A stretch of 64,000 nucleotides of DNA, taken from Azolla caroliniana. Its lineage: Eukaryota > Polypodiophyta. The notes under the pieces were generated by a model. It saw nothing but the letters and a program-made list of their open reading frames with translations. It was not told the origin of the DNA and searched no databases. Below, in pieces: positions 30,969 to 43,600 of the stretch (within the stretch, counting starts at the first letter, position 1; each line of letters opens with the position of its first letter). The position numbers were made by a program, and so were the translations under genes. The stretch lies in contig JBHGNT010000001.1 in NCBI GenBank assembly GCA_043228905.1, forward strand, positions 372,001 to 436,000, written 5' to 3'.

Positions 30969-33900
30969 AACCATCCTCAACAATTGTATCAGAGAGAGAT
31001 TCATTCAAAGCAGTGAGAAGAAATAAGAAGCTTCCATGGAAGGAAGAGGAAAAAATAAAGTACTAACAAGAAAGAGAAAGTTTCTATGAGATAATGAAAT
31101 CTTTCAAGGCATACACAGGCACACACTTGTGTATTGTCTGTATAAATATTTGAATATAAACAATATGAATGGAATATTTCAAGTCACATACAGACACACA
31201 GGTATGTATCTATATATTAAACATCCACAACTTATAAGTATGTTTTGATACTAGAGATTAATAGAAAAGAATACATCAGGACACGGAACAACTAGTACAT
31301 TGATGCATCTAGAACGTTGATGTTTTTTGGTCTCCACTATATTTTCATGTTGCGAAACATACATAATCTATTTGTCATTCTTGAAACTCGTCCATGTTGC
31401 TGTATCAGTAGTTTATACAAGCTCACGTGAATAGGAGCTACGGTCATACCTTGTTGAGATAGATAGATTATATTACGGTTTGCAGAGGTAAAATATGTGA
31501 TGGAAAGACTTGAATGAAGGTTAAAAAAATCATGGGTGGTAAGATGAACAAGTTATTTATACGAACATAAAGAAAACATTAATAGAGGAAAGTGACATGC
31601 CTGATTGTTGATTTTCAGGGATTGAAGTGCCTAGTGGCAAGCCAGTAACTTGTTATCCTGGTGATGATTCTTATCTACATGTTACACAGGTCAGGTTTTT
31701 TCATCCTCTACATGTACCATTCTTTTTTCACTTTTCCTTTTGACATATGCATGCTCAAAGAAGGCCACCTTAATCTGCTGCTGTAGATTGCCTTGGGGGA
31801 TAAGCCGGAAAAAGGGAACGAAAGAGTATCTTTAAGAGTGAAGGTTGAAGATGATGAAATTATCATTGGAACATTGTCACAAGGGAAATGTGATCAGATG
31901 ACAGTGGATTTGATCTTCGAAGATGAATTTGTGCTGTCTCACTCTGGAAGTTCTAGTGTCTTTTTCTGTGGCTATAGAACAAACGCTGTTGGAGAGGAGG
32001 AATATCCTTGTCTAGCTCAAAAATGCGTCCCATCATTTGCTAAGCAAAGAAAGTATTGTTAATTGTTAACATTAGGCTTCTTAACTTGAAGATTAGTACA
32101 AAGTTTAATGAGGAGGAAGATGAATCTGAAGGTATATATTTGATCAGTTGTCCTGATTTCTAAAATTTTCTGTTTTCCTCTATGCCATGTTTTGACTTTT
32201 GATATATAATTGTAGAGGATTTAAAGTTCATTGCTGATGTAAATCGTTCTCTCCATTGGTTACCAGAATCTAGTGAAGAGGAAGAGGAAGAGGAAGAGGA
32301 CGAGGACGAGGACGAGGAGGATATACAAATGCTGGATGTCAAGGACAATGGTATTTCCTGTGTGCACATATAACGTTAATTAGGAGTTATTGTTTAAGGT
32401 TAGATTTAGTTGGTCTAACATATTCTAGATGGCTGTGGTCTAGATACTAGACCTAGGTTTTAGGGATATCTGATATATTAGGACTAACTTCTCTTGAGCA
32501 TTTTCCATGGATTCTCTTATTTTTAACAATGGTCGCAAGCTCAAGTTATTATATTGGACATCCCTAACCCAATGTATGTGCTAGGCATGCCTAGATTTAA
32601 TATGATATGCATCTAGCCCTCTAGGATATTGGTTGTGAAGAGAGTTTTCTCTAATGCTTCCCTCACTAATCATAATTAATTTTATTTCTGTTTCTTTTGC
32701 AATCATAATTATGTGCTAATATCGGTGATGGTGTCTCCTTCATATCAATAAATTTTGAGCTCTTGTGAATGATTATTCTGTCATCAGGTAAAATGCCTGA
32801 AATCATGAAGCCTAGAGAGAAGCATCCTTCACGTGTGGTTGAGATTCCGATTGTTGAAGTTAAGCCAGAAGTTCCTGAAGCTAAGAAAATGTCAAAGAAA
32901 GAGGTACAGAAGAAGGTTGGGGTTCCTGTGATAGAAACAGTTAAGCCACAACATCCCAAAGCTAAGCTAACATCGCTGAAAGAGGAGATTGAAGAGAGTG
33001 ATGAAGATGTGAGTATAAGTTTCCTATCAAGAACAACACGATTTGTTTTCCTTATGTTTATGAACCAAACTAAATGCGATGGTTTTCTACAGAAAGATTT
33101 TGGCAGTGATGACTCTGAAGAGGAACGACCAGAGGTAGAACAAAAAACATAATGGTTTGTGGAGTCTCAGAGTGATTGTGGTGGCAATTTATGAATTCTG
33201 TTCACTCTCTTTTCAAATCAACCTTTTTAATTTCTCAAAATGCTTTGCTTTCTTCTTTTGGTTTGTCAAACAAACCTATTTATCTTCTCAATCCCATGAA
33301 TGTCTTACAATTTGTCCAACCTTACTGATATACTACAGTCTGACCGAAAGAGATATCTTCCAAAGAAACAGAGTTCTAACAAAAGCAAGAAGCCCAACGT
33401 CCCTTCTGAAGGTAAATATTGCAGTTTAGCAAATATCTTATAGCTAGAGCGTGAAATTCATACCTTTATTTAGATCCTCTTTATACAATATGTGGTTGTT
33501 TTTTTTATGTAATATGTGATTGGTTTAGTAGGAAAGCCGGATTTGGGAACGCATAAGCAACAGAAAAAGAGTGCTGGAAAGGTTGTACAAAAAATAGAAA
33601 TATGTGCTAATGAACATTGATATATTTTCTTCTCTTCATACGTCTGAATAATCTCTGTAATGCAGGATGCTCAATCCATGTCTCCAAAGCTCGGATCATA
33701 CATTTGCACACCTTGCAATAAGTAAGATTTTTTGTTTATTTTTAGCTTCAGTGATAACTGCAGTTTGTGGCTCCTCCTAATGATAATCTGTTTTGATGTA
33801 GCTTGACTGTCAATTGCTGGTTGTGGGGAAAATATATTAACATTAAGTTTCAAAAAACAAAAAACAAAAAACAACTTTTACTAATAAAAAACAGGGTTTG

Positions 33901-36900
33901 TAAAGTCTAAGGTAAATGTAACATGTTGCAAATGATGAAACAACTATGGTTTTAGGGCATCCTCCGACGTTCTTATTGTGGCAGTTACAACCATCAAAAT
34001 TTAAGCCAGGAACCAAAACTAATAAAAACAGTGAAATAAAAAGAAATTCCCTTTCACTCCTTCATTCCTAGAAGTTCTTGGAGATATGGAGGATATGAAA
34101 ATTTCTAGCACTAAAATCCAACGTTCTGCACATGGTTATCTATTTAATAAATGGGATTTGATTTCAGATTTATGGGTTAATAAATGTACAGCTTTGAAAT
34201 TGTCTCTCTAGCTTAAGATCATGATACTTTAAGATAAATGGGGGGCCAACACGACTTGGTACCAGCAATTGGTACAAAGCACTCTCGTGAGCCTTCTGGA
34301 TGGGGTATTTGAAATGGTAGAATATAAACAGATGTAAAAAAGGAAATAATTCAGATTTATGGGTTAATAAATACGGCTTTGAATTTGTAAAAATGGGATT
34401 TAATCTCATATCTATGGGTTATTAAAAAAATACAGCTTTGAATTTGGCTCTCTCACGTAAGATGATGATAGATTAACATCCCCAGGGAGCCAAAATGACC
34501 CAATGGATCAACAATAACTACAAAGTACTCTCCCAAGCCTTTTGGGTGGGGCATTTGAATGGTAGAACATACAAAAAAGTACAAAAGAAACTATAAACTA
34601 TTTTAGTCGCTGAATTTCACTGTTTTGATATTCCATGATATTGGGATGGTTCCATCCTCATTAGGAGTTCTTGAAAGCTAGTACAAGCCTGTAGGATTTC
34701 CTGAAAACCATGTCTAATGTTGTTCTATGTGAGGTGTATTCCAAATGCCACGTTCTCTTGTTTCTGGTACAGTTAAAGCAACATAGATTACATTTCCTCT
34801 TTTTCTGCATCAACTTGATGATGTGTTTCACATCCTTTTCCTCTTTTATTGGGAATGAGTATATTGGAATCCTCTCCATTTTGTTGGTGGGTCTCCAATA
34901 TGGTCGAGTAAAGGAAATATACATGTTTTCACATCCCTTTCATTTCTTCTATACGCACACTCAAATATTTTTCAACATGCCATCTTGCAATCCATTTTCA
35001 AATGTCTTGAACATAGTTGGAATTTTCTTTTGGGGTTTTGTGGTAAGCATCCAATTTCTCATATATCCTGGGGAAGGCAAAATAAGTGCCTCCCCAACAT
35101 GTTTCTCGGTACTAGCCATGATACTCGCCACACTCAAGCCTACCTCCAAGCCACAAAGTACTTCCATCACCAAAAATAAAACTCCTATGCCACAGGTACG
35201 CTTATGAAGTAGGAAAGATAAGAATAAAAATGTCTATGCAAGTTTGGTTGCAATTCAATGCATGTGCGCAACAATTTGATTCCTACGATACTAACTCATA
35301 TCTCCCTCCCTCTTTCACCATGAATTTCCTGCAATGTTGTGCTTCTCATAAGTCAAGTATAACAATGCACCAAACCTCAATCCATTAGAGGTTCTTTACC
35401 TCATAACCTCACTCTAGCAGTAAACAACCACGAACAAGCAAGTAACAACTGAGTTACTCTATACAAGAAACCCTCGCTTACAAAAGAGCAAGTAACAACT
35501 GAGTTACAACCAAGCAAGAGATTACAACTTGAAATCTTATCTTGTATTTGAGAACAGCAAACTAAACTATTTTGACGAAATGAATTTCAACACAGAAAAT
35601 GTTACATTCTTTCAATCTCTTCTTCAAGTAATATGCAAACATTCAGCTCTAGGTATGCAAAATGCTCGTCTTGGCTCAATCTCTATTTGGTAGGAGGAAA
35701 TTCTGAGTTGGCCTATTGCTCAGCAAGCACTACGGGGCATACAGATGTCCATGTGCCTCATTCTCTTTAGGAATCATCCTCTGAAAAGTTCATGAATTGG
35801 TCTTTGTATTAGGCCACCTTTGGAGGAAGTGGTTGCCTCGGTGTGAGCCAAGTCTTTGGGTATAGAACTGCCATAGATCTTGCTGTAATACCTTATTCCT
35901 TTATCATTTTAGAGAGGCGTACAATGTGTGAAATTTGGAGAGATGTACAATCTTGAAAGGGTGCCAAGGTCTCGGTCTTGAGGCCATTGTTTTCAAGCCA
36001 CATCATCACCGGTGAGTACCATGATCCTTCTGCATTTTCTGTTGTCACCATTTGCTTCGATGCTTTACTTATAATTCTTTAAGGTGGCTTGGTGAATCCG
36101 GTTGTTGAGTTTCACTTTCTGGAATATTGCTTCTACCATCATGGGGGTTGCTGCCAATTCAGCATAGATGGATCTAGGTGGCAAAGCTCTTGTTGGACAT
36201 GTTAACTTATAGTCTTTGCTAGTTCATGAGCAAAGTAGATGAGTATGCGTAATGGTGAGGTTAGTGATGAGGGAGAGGGTGGTTGTGATGGTGAAGGTTT
36301 TGATGGTTTGGTTGGTTTTGATATTGGGCGCATAGGGGTTCTCATTTGCTTGTACGATATTTAGTGTGTAGTCTCCCCAAAAGCCTACAGTTGTACAAAG
36401 TTGCCAATACATCTCTGTACATCTTTCCTTGTACCAGTGATTTTGGGGCATGCTCTGAGGAAAGTAGTGTCTGAATGTTGTTCGAAAAACTATTGATGGC
36501 GATAGTCTGGAGCGTAGGAGAGAGTTGGAAGATGAGGGCATGGAGGGTTATGTCTGGATCTAGATGGTGGATTCCTTATTGTACATGTTGACTAAAAGTT
36601 TCTACTAGTTCATGGTTAAAACAGATGTTTGTGTTTGAGGATGAAGTTGAAGGTAAATGTTGTTGGGACTGATGGGTAGAGGAATATTTCACCTAGACTT
36701 GAGTACTGCATAATACGCTCAAATAAGACATCATAGGGTGATTCGGTTTCTATTCATTGTAGGCTGATTCAGTTTCTTATTATGTCTCAGTTCCTTGATC
36801 TTTGTTATTTGCTTCTTCATATCCGGTCCCCACTCCACTACCTGTATTATGTAGGGAAATAACATAGTGCAACGAATAAGACTTGAGCCTTTGAGAGTTT

Positions 36901-38577
36901 GGGTCAGATCCTCGTGTATTCTGTGCATCCCTCTCCACCTGTATGCGTGGGTATAAAGTTCGTCTAAATAGAAATGTGATACCTCCCTTCACAATGGATT
37001 GTGTCCAGTGGTTTGCATGTATGTGGACTCCCATTTAAAGCCCTCCACTCAAGATAGATCTTTTTTTTGCTATCTTGCGTCTATGTAATGAGGATGATTT
37101 CTTCTTCAACCATCTCCTCTACAATTCTTCCCAGTTGTGCCCAAAGTGTGCTGTTGTTTCAGACTGTGATGTGTAGCCTTGATACAGTTATTTCATAGGC
37201 CACAAATCCCTATTCCATGGCCTCGATGTTGATAATGATGTGATCATCATAGCAAATAGTCTTCTTGTCTTCCTTGTGTGATTGTAGGATCTGTGGAATA
37301 CACAGTTTTCTGAGGTTGATTTGCGTCGTCATGTCATCATCAAGGAAGATAGGAAGGCCATCCAACGACCTCAGTATGACTTGCTTGTTTAAAAAGGCAA
37401 TTCTTGCTACTTCATTTGGAAATTGTACATGTGTTAGTTAGCAAGCTGCAATGTTGTCTTTTCCCCCTCTCTAGGATTTGGTTAATGGGGTTTCTTCTTC
37501 TCTGGTGTACCTTGGCTTGGTCCAAAGTGTCCTTGCTCGTGGATGACACCTAGTCTTCTTGTGAACGTCATCTGCTCTTCTTCAAATTTGGTGTGTACAA
37601 GTTTAATTCCGTGTTTTTGTAGTTTTTTAGCTACCTTCACCCATCCAAATTCTTTGGCTTTGATTTCTAGTTTCACTTCTTCCTTGACTTCTTCCTTCAC
37701 TAACTTTCTTTAGTTAAGCTTTAATGTCTTGATGTCATGTTCCTCTTGAATGACTTCCGTATACCCTTTTTCAACTTGGATAATGTTTCTGATGTTACGG
37801 TTAAGTTTGTCCAGTTTGTTGTTGGCAAATTTCTCCTTCAGCTCAAAGTTTTTTTTTTGAGTGCAGAAATTCAGTTTTGTAAGGAATTAATCAATGTATA
37901 TCTAAGTTCTTATTAAAGTCTATTAGAGGACAGAAATAGGTTCATGGAACAAATAGTGATTACAAATATGGATGGGATTACGTTATAAAACTGAAAAAAT
38001 TTAAAAGTTCTTGGTTTTCTAGAGGTCCATGATAATGGCCTTAATGCATGTATGAAAAGAAAGAAAGAAATATTAGTATCTTTTAAGGGCCAGAAGTAGC
38101 CTATGAGACAAATCATGATTACGAATATGGGTGAATTCATGTTATCCTTGCTGAAATAAAGAGTTTGAGTTGGACAATTTGTTTTGGGAGCATGTAGAAT
38201 GCCCATGTACCTCGGTCTCTGTATGAATCCATTCTGTAAGAAGTTTATGAAACGATTTTTGTAGGCCATATTTGGGGTGATGTGATCCAAGTCTTTTATG
38301 TAGAGGTGATAATAAAAGAGAACAGATTTTTTATTCTCTACAATGAGGCTGATTTCGATCTATTGAACCAAATAAGTATATCATCTTGGATGTGACCCTT
38401 TCATATATGACGGCTTGATGATGATTTCATTTCCTGATGTTTGTAAAAGGTGTGCCTTATAGTAGGCATGTTCCAACACTGATGAGAGAGAGAGAGAGAG
38501 AGAGAGATTTTTAACATTTCAGGAAATTTTCCAATGAATCTGCGCTGAAGCAACACAATAATGCAAAGCATAAATGA
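30897..38577 (+). CDS. HDT: HD2-type (plant-specific) histone deacetylase, 11 exons
   Basis: HD2/HDT proteins are nucleolar/nuclear histone deacetylases or co-repressors found in plants. Exons: 30897-30909, 31619-31689, 31787-31987, 32092-32131, 32216-32350, 32788-33008, 33093-33134, 33339-33411, 33529-33581, 33666-33721, 38523-38577. All phases join, giving 319 residues (family about 245-310). The N-terminus MEFWGIEVPSGKP is the HD2 signature; His25 and Asp69, reported as essential in Arabidopsis HD2A, are present. The nucleoplasmin-like fold spans about 1-95 (GTLSQGKCDQ, SVFFCGY), an acidic run about 127-143, a Lys-rich middle, and a C-terminal C2H2 finger Cys297, Cys300, His313, His318. 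The exon 3 donor is uncertain (31988 or 32027; the latter adds 13 residues). The gene converges on the kinase gene. The last intron is 4.8 kb and splits the finger. Confidence 0.88.
33722..38522 (+). other. Large last intron of the HD2 gene
   Basis: A 4.8-kb intron with GT (33722) and AG (38521-38522) borders. It contains two similar AT-rich blocks (about 34140-34330 and 34370-34560, sharing GATTTATGGGTTAATAAA, TACAGCTTTGAA and CAATGGATCAACAA-like phrases), decayed minus-strand coding at about 36.2-37.9 kb, and a GA repeat (38483-38507) just before the acceptor. No intact gene is seen in it. Confidence 0.7.
36220..37900 (-). pseudogene. Unidentified degenerate coding sequence in the HD2 intron
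   Basis: Read on the minus strand, long stretches look protein-like with occasional stops: EVKLEIKAKEFGWVKVAKKL (37480-37700), FPNEVARIAFLNKQVILRSL followed by DGLPIFLDDDMTTQINLRKL (37300-37430), and QNHWYKERCTEMYWQLCTTV (36380-36450). They share strand and composition, suggesting one ancient inserted gene or retroelement. I do not recognise the family. Confidence 0.35.
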
Positions 38578-39492
38578 GGGGATTATGGTCTCTCCATCTG
38601 GAATTTAATATGCACTGTTTTCTTTTGGGTTAGTTATATGTATATAAAAAAAGTTTCCTGCAAGGCAAAAAGATGTTTTTGTTGACAAATATGATTTTAG
38701 TGAATAGCTTTGTTTAGTATTCCTGTTTTTTGTGCTGGTTTAAAATCCCCAGTTTATTGTTATTTTGTTTTTCTTGTTTGTTCAAACTACTTGGTCCGAA
38801 TTGAAGAAGATGGATTAAACCTTTATGTATTGAAAAACTATAAATACCAAAAAACTTAGCTAGCAATAGAAACAGAAAGTGCGTCTATCTTTTCCTATGG
38901 AGAATTTGGGTTGGTCTGGGAAAAGTACTATTACCTTGCTTGGAATAATCTATTTTGCCCTCGTGATAAATGCCATGGACTCCATAACTAATGATGGAAC
39001 TTTTTCTTGTATTACTTTATTCGTTGGTAAGGAACTGATTATATTCTAGATTATACATCACGACATATATGAAGGATTCTCATCTAACGTTCTCTTCGGT
39101 TATATCGGCTCCCATCTCTGAGTTATCCCATCACTATCTAGTTTTATCAGGAAACTTAATATTTTCTGGTATGGATGGTGTATCCATTAGTTTGGGTAGT
39201 GCTCCTCGCGAACTCTGTTTCATTTATCATTGTTCGAAGTGTAATAAAATTGATTATTATTGGTAGAGTTGGGAAAAGCAAGATGACTATGATTTGTATA
39301 AAGACTAGCTGATTTGATTTTTGTCAGTCTGGTCATACAAGAGTTCTGCTGAAAAAGGTTGCATATCTCAAAGAAGAAAAAGGTGTCAGGTTTGTATCAA
39401 TATTCAAGCTAAGTGTTAAATGAAATGAAGTTATATTTCAACTAGCAGAAACTATTTGCATGTATATTTATGACTACCTTCTTAGAAATGTT

Positions 39493-39668
39493 CATATTAT
39501 AGGAGCACCGTACAGTTTCAATTTCTTGCTTACACATAGATTGAAATATTCATATTCATCAGTATATGAATATTTCAACTCATATTATAGGAGCACCATA
39601 CAGTTTCAATTTCTTGCTTACACAGATTGAAATATTCATATTCATCAGTATATTTGCTTTCAAGAATG
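39493..39668. repeat. 88-bp tandem duplication
   Basis: Two units starting at 39493 and 39581, each with CATATTATAGGAGCACC and CAGTTTCAATTTCTTGCTTA. The junction also contains an inverted repeat, TGAAATATTCATA / TATGAATATTTCA. Confidence 0.85.
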
Positions 39669-40067
39669 TGTTCATAATTAAACCCTTTGTGAAAACAAAG
39701 CCATGATGAATGAAACCTAATAATTCTTTTGTTAAGTATTGTTAGATTAAAAATTTTAACATTGCAATTTGTAAAACGAGTTTATTAGAGTAAAAGTGCA
39801 TTAATGAATTCAAGACCTTCCAACTTAGAAGACCAATGCAAAGACTAGCAAAGCTCTAACCCACCTCAATTTAAACCAATGTTTTAATGTTTGAAGTAAT
39901 GTCAACGTTTACTGTTGAATGCATTCATCAAAAATGCCTCAGGTATTTCAATCTATGCTCTCACGTATACAATACTGTTTGCTCCAGTTCTCTTGAATAT
40001 TGTGTAAATTAAAACTTTTAATTCCCTGTCACCTTGTCAAAGACAAACTAGATTCTAGCACTCATGA

Positions 40068-40453
40068 CCTTTGATATTCATAAGAAATCCATTTAACTCA
40101 TTCCATAACTCACCTCTTTGATACTCTTGTGGTTAGCATCTAAATATAATCACCTTTTTTTATACAACTTTTACAGAAAAAACAATATGAAATTCCAAAA
40201 TTATACATATATAAAGGATATAATTATGCATCCCCTTACCTGTGTTATTTATTCATGGGGCCTTTGATATTCATAAGGAATCCATTTAACTCATTCCATA
40301 ACTCACCTCTTTGATACTCTTGTGGTTAGCATCTAAATATAATCACCTTTTTTTATACAACTTTTACAGAAAAAACAATATGAAATTCCAAAATTATACA
40401 TATATATAGGATATAATTATGCATCCCCTTACCTGTGTTATTTATTCATGGGG
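40068..40453. repeat. 193-bp near-perfect tandem duplication
   Basis: Unit 1 is 40068-40260 and unit 2 is 40261-40453. I see only two mismatches (AAGAAATCC against AAGGAATCC; ATAAAGG against ATATAGG), so the duplication is recent. It lies downstream of the stop codons of both flanking genes. Confidence 0.93.
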
Positions 40454-40654
40454 AGTTCGTGACCCTGAATCCAACATTTATAATTAAAATAGTGTAATAG
40501 TTATTGTGAACTCAAAAAATTTACAATCTTGCAAAACATCATTCACTTAACACCCATGTCACAATCAATGTTTACAGCGGATGTGACAAGGAAACAATGA
40601 AGGCACACATCTAAACAAAATGCTTTCAAGAATAAAGTTATTTTCTGCTTGCAG

Positions 40655-43600
40655 TTATGTGGTATCTTTTTTTAACGGGACATTCTTCTTCAAAACTGAA
40701 AACAAACCACCTTTTTTCTTCTCCTTATCTTTTTCTTCCTCAATAGCCTGCAGATAAAACATTTTACCAATTTATTAGAAAACCATCCCATAGTACTGTT
40801 GGATATCGTTGCATCAAGGGAGATGAATGAGCATAAAACACAAAACAAACACCTCTTTAAGAATCCTCTGAAGGATTATTGTTATTTCAGAGAATTCAGG
40901 CCGTTCTGCCGGATCTTTCTGCCAACATTTGTTAAGTAGTTCTGCCAGTCTTGGATTCACATCTTTGCGGATCGTAGGCCGCAATCCCTACAGAAAATTA
41001 ATAACTCAAAACAAACAAACAAACATGTCTCTCGGCATTTTAACTATCATAGAATTAGATGACATATTTCGATAGCCCTTCAAAGGAATAGTATTGAAGC
41101 TGAAACCTTTTCCACTACTCCTACTGCTGCCTGCAATGGTGTTAGATGCTCATACGGTAACTGCAAAAGGACATATCAATCTAATTAAACGACTAAAGCA
41201 TGCATATATTCAAAATACTCTTACAACTAATGAGAGGGCCAGTCTGACAATTACATAAGATACATTGATTCGTGCTTGTTTTCAAGATTCAGACTTCATC
41301 AAAAAAAATTCCAGTGAAATGATTTGGATGGCCATGTCCATATTCAGATGAATTTCATCAAATTCATTTTCATACAAGTGAGTGAGAATTCACGCAAAAT
41401 AAACCAAGATTATCGCAGGTTTAAAGACTAAAATTCCAAATCTAAGGATATTTTGAAACTTTTTAAAAGGCTTTTTTAGTAAAAACCTTTTAAAAGGGCT
41501 TTTTAAGCCTTATGAGGCTTATATAGGAAGCAGGCAGCGTGACCTGCATGCAGAAGAAAGTGGTGCCATGTCAATGCTAACATGGTCTCACGCCAGCATC
41601 ACGCTAACTCATCTAACAGCCACCCTCATGCCACCTCATCAACTCCAGATCCTTTATCAGAAAAAGCAAACGCTCAAAATGAGCTAGCGCAGAAAAAGAA
41701 AAAAAAAAAAAAGATGTTTAACGTGATAATAAAAATGTAATAAGGAAAAAGAAGCAGCAGCAAAACTAGCTTTAAAGGGAAAGCCTTCAATTTCCTGTCA
41801 TAAAGTGAGGATGAGCATAGCATAGAGAAGAACTAAGCAGTACAGAACATTTAGAGCAGCAGAACTTTTGGTGTTAGTGTCTTGTGAAATTTTCACTAGA
41901 GTCATTTGGAAGTTCTTGGAAGAGATTTTTGTAATAAGAATTCAGAGGGAGGCAACAGAGTTGGGTGTTTCATATCAGAATCCAAGAACTCACCGTGTTT
42001 CAGTGAAGCATCTCGAACATCATTTCAGTGGAATCATCATTCGATTTTATTCATCCAATTTTGGGCATTCTTTCCTAGTAGCATATATAGGTTTATCTAC
42101 CATTTCTAAATATCTCTCTGACCATTGTAAGAGCTTTTAATTCTTCTTCACCTTCTAAATATCTCTTTGACCATCAAACATCGTAATAGTGGCATATATT
42201 ATGGTAATGATTGTAGGCATCAACAGTTACTCATTGAATATGTTTTTTCCTTTATTTTTTAGAAATGACTTCTGAGAATCTTTTACAACATAGAATGAGC
42301 ACATGCTTACCTTGCCAGTCAGCAGTTCCCATATCACGATTCCGAAACTAAATACATCAGCTTTGTGATCATAAGGTCGATGTTCAATTACCTGTGGAAT
42401 ATCATAAAGCAAGTTTTATTATACAGGACACAGAGAAATTTCTCATTGAATGTCTACCTTGCACTTCAAATTTAAAGCTTGCATTAGAAACACATATTTC
42501 CTGAAGGTAGGACATATGTTACCTCCGGAGCCATCCATCTGTAGGTACCAGTCTCTGCTGTCATCACTACGCCAATTTGTGATTGGACACGAGCAACCCC
42601 GAAATCAGCAACTTTAATAACCTAAATTAGAGCACACCTTTATACATCACCTCCAAACTTCTACTCTCACACTCAGAGATAGGAACTCTGTTACTTCTAT
42701 TACCTCATGTTCATCAATTAAAAGATTTGCTGCCTTGAGATCTCTATGTATGATATTGGATTGATGAAGATAATCCATCCCTTTTGATACATCAATTGCT
42801 ATCTTAATCACAGTCGGTAGCTTAAATGTACCATGTTTTTTATGCAGATAGTCATGGACACTCCCTCCTGACATGAACTCTGTTTTCATCAAATGGAAAT
42901 TTATCAGAAGCCAGCACATACTGAAGTCTTAGATGCAATATGGAGTTGGTTGTGCACCTGTAACAATGCATAGCTTGGGAGGTCGAGTGCAAGCGCCAAT
43001 AAACTGTACAACATTCTTGTGGCGAACTTTTCTATAAGACAATCAATATGCAATTTGCAAATGGCATAATGTGAAAACATCTTATAGTTATTGGATTGGA
43101 AGGATATATTTTATCACTAGTTAGTTTTCATATGGATCTAACCTACAACTCTCAGGATATCTTAAATATATCACATTGGAAGGGCTTACAACAGATTGTA
43201 TCACAGTTATAGATAGCTTCCTTCACACATTGGACACCATAGAGGAAAACTGCAAATCAAGTTTCTTATACATTCGCCTAAGATGTTCATTCATTCACCA
43301 CACAATGGCATATTTCTATATGGGATGTATGGTCAAGTTTGACAGGCATCACAAACTGTTTAATGATCCTTGATAACACATTATCACATTCTAATGTTTT
43401 CCTGCTTTAGATAAGAAAATAAATTGTAAAGACAATAAATTAACATCTCAAAGAGCCCAAACATTTTTGTACTCCAATATCCTAGTCCTCACAGCTATAG
43501 CCTGTGTGCCAATCAAGGGGGACAACAACGAAAAAGCTTGAGAGAATTAAAAAGCATTAGAGATACTTATACAAATTAGAAAACCCAACAAGGATGGAAA

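Larger units (their letters stand above)
38578..40654. other. Sequence between two convergent genes
   Basis: Holds the 3' UTRs of the HD2 gene and kinase gene and two local tandem duplications (39493-39668 and 40068-40453). A short exon-like piece (39328-39357, AG...GT bordered) is probably chance. No other gene seen. Confidence 0.5.

Noticed and set aside
32769-33152. Separate small gene of 127 residues
   Set aside because: Most of it is HD2 exon 6 and exon 7 read through intron 6; phases with neighbouring exons fit the HD2 model.
39328-39357. Last exon of the HD2 gene
   Set aside because: AG/GT bordered, but it does not complete the zinc finger; 38523-38577 does so exactly and in phase.
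41868-42140. Plus-strand ORF inside a kinase intron
   Set aside because: No domain, lies in an LTR-like block, and opposite to the kinase gene.
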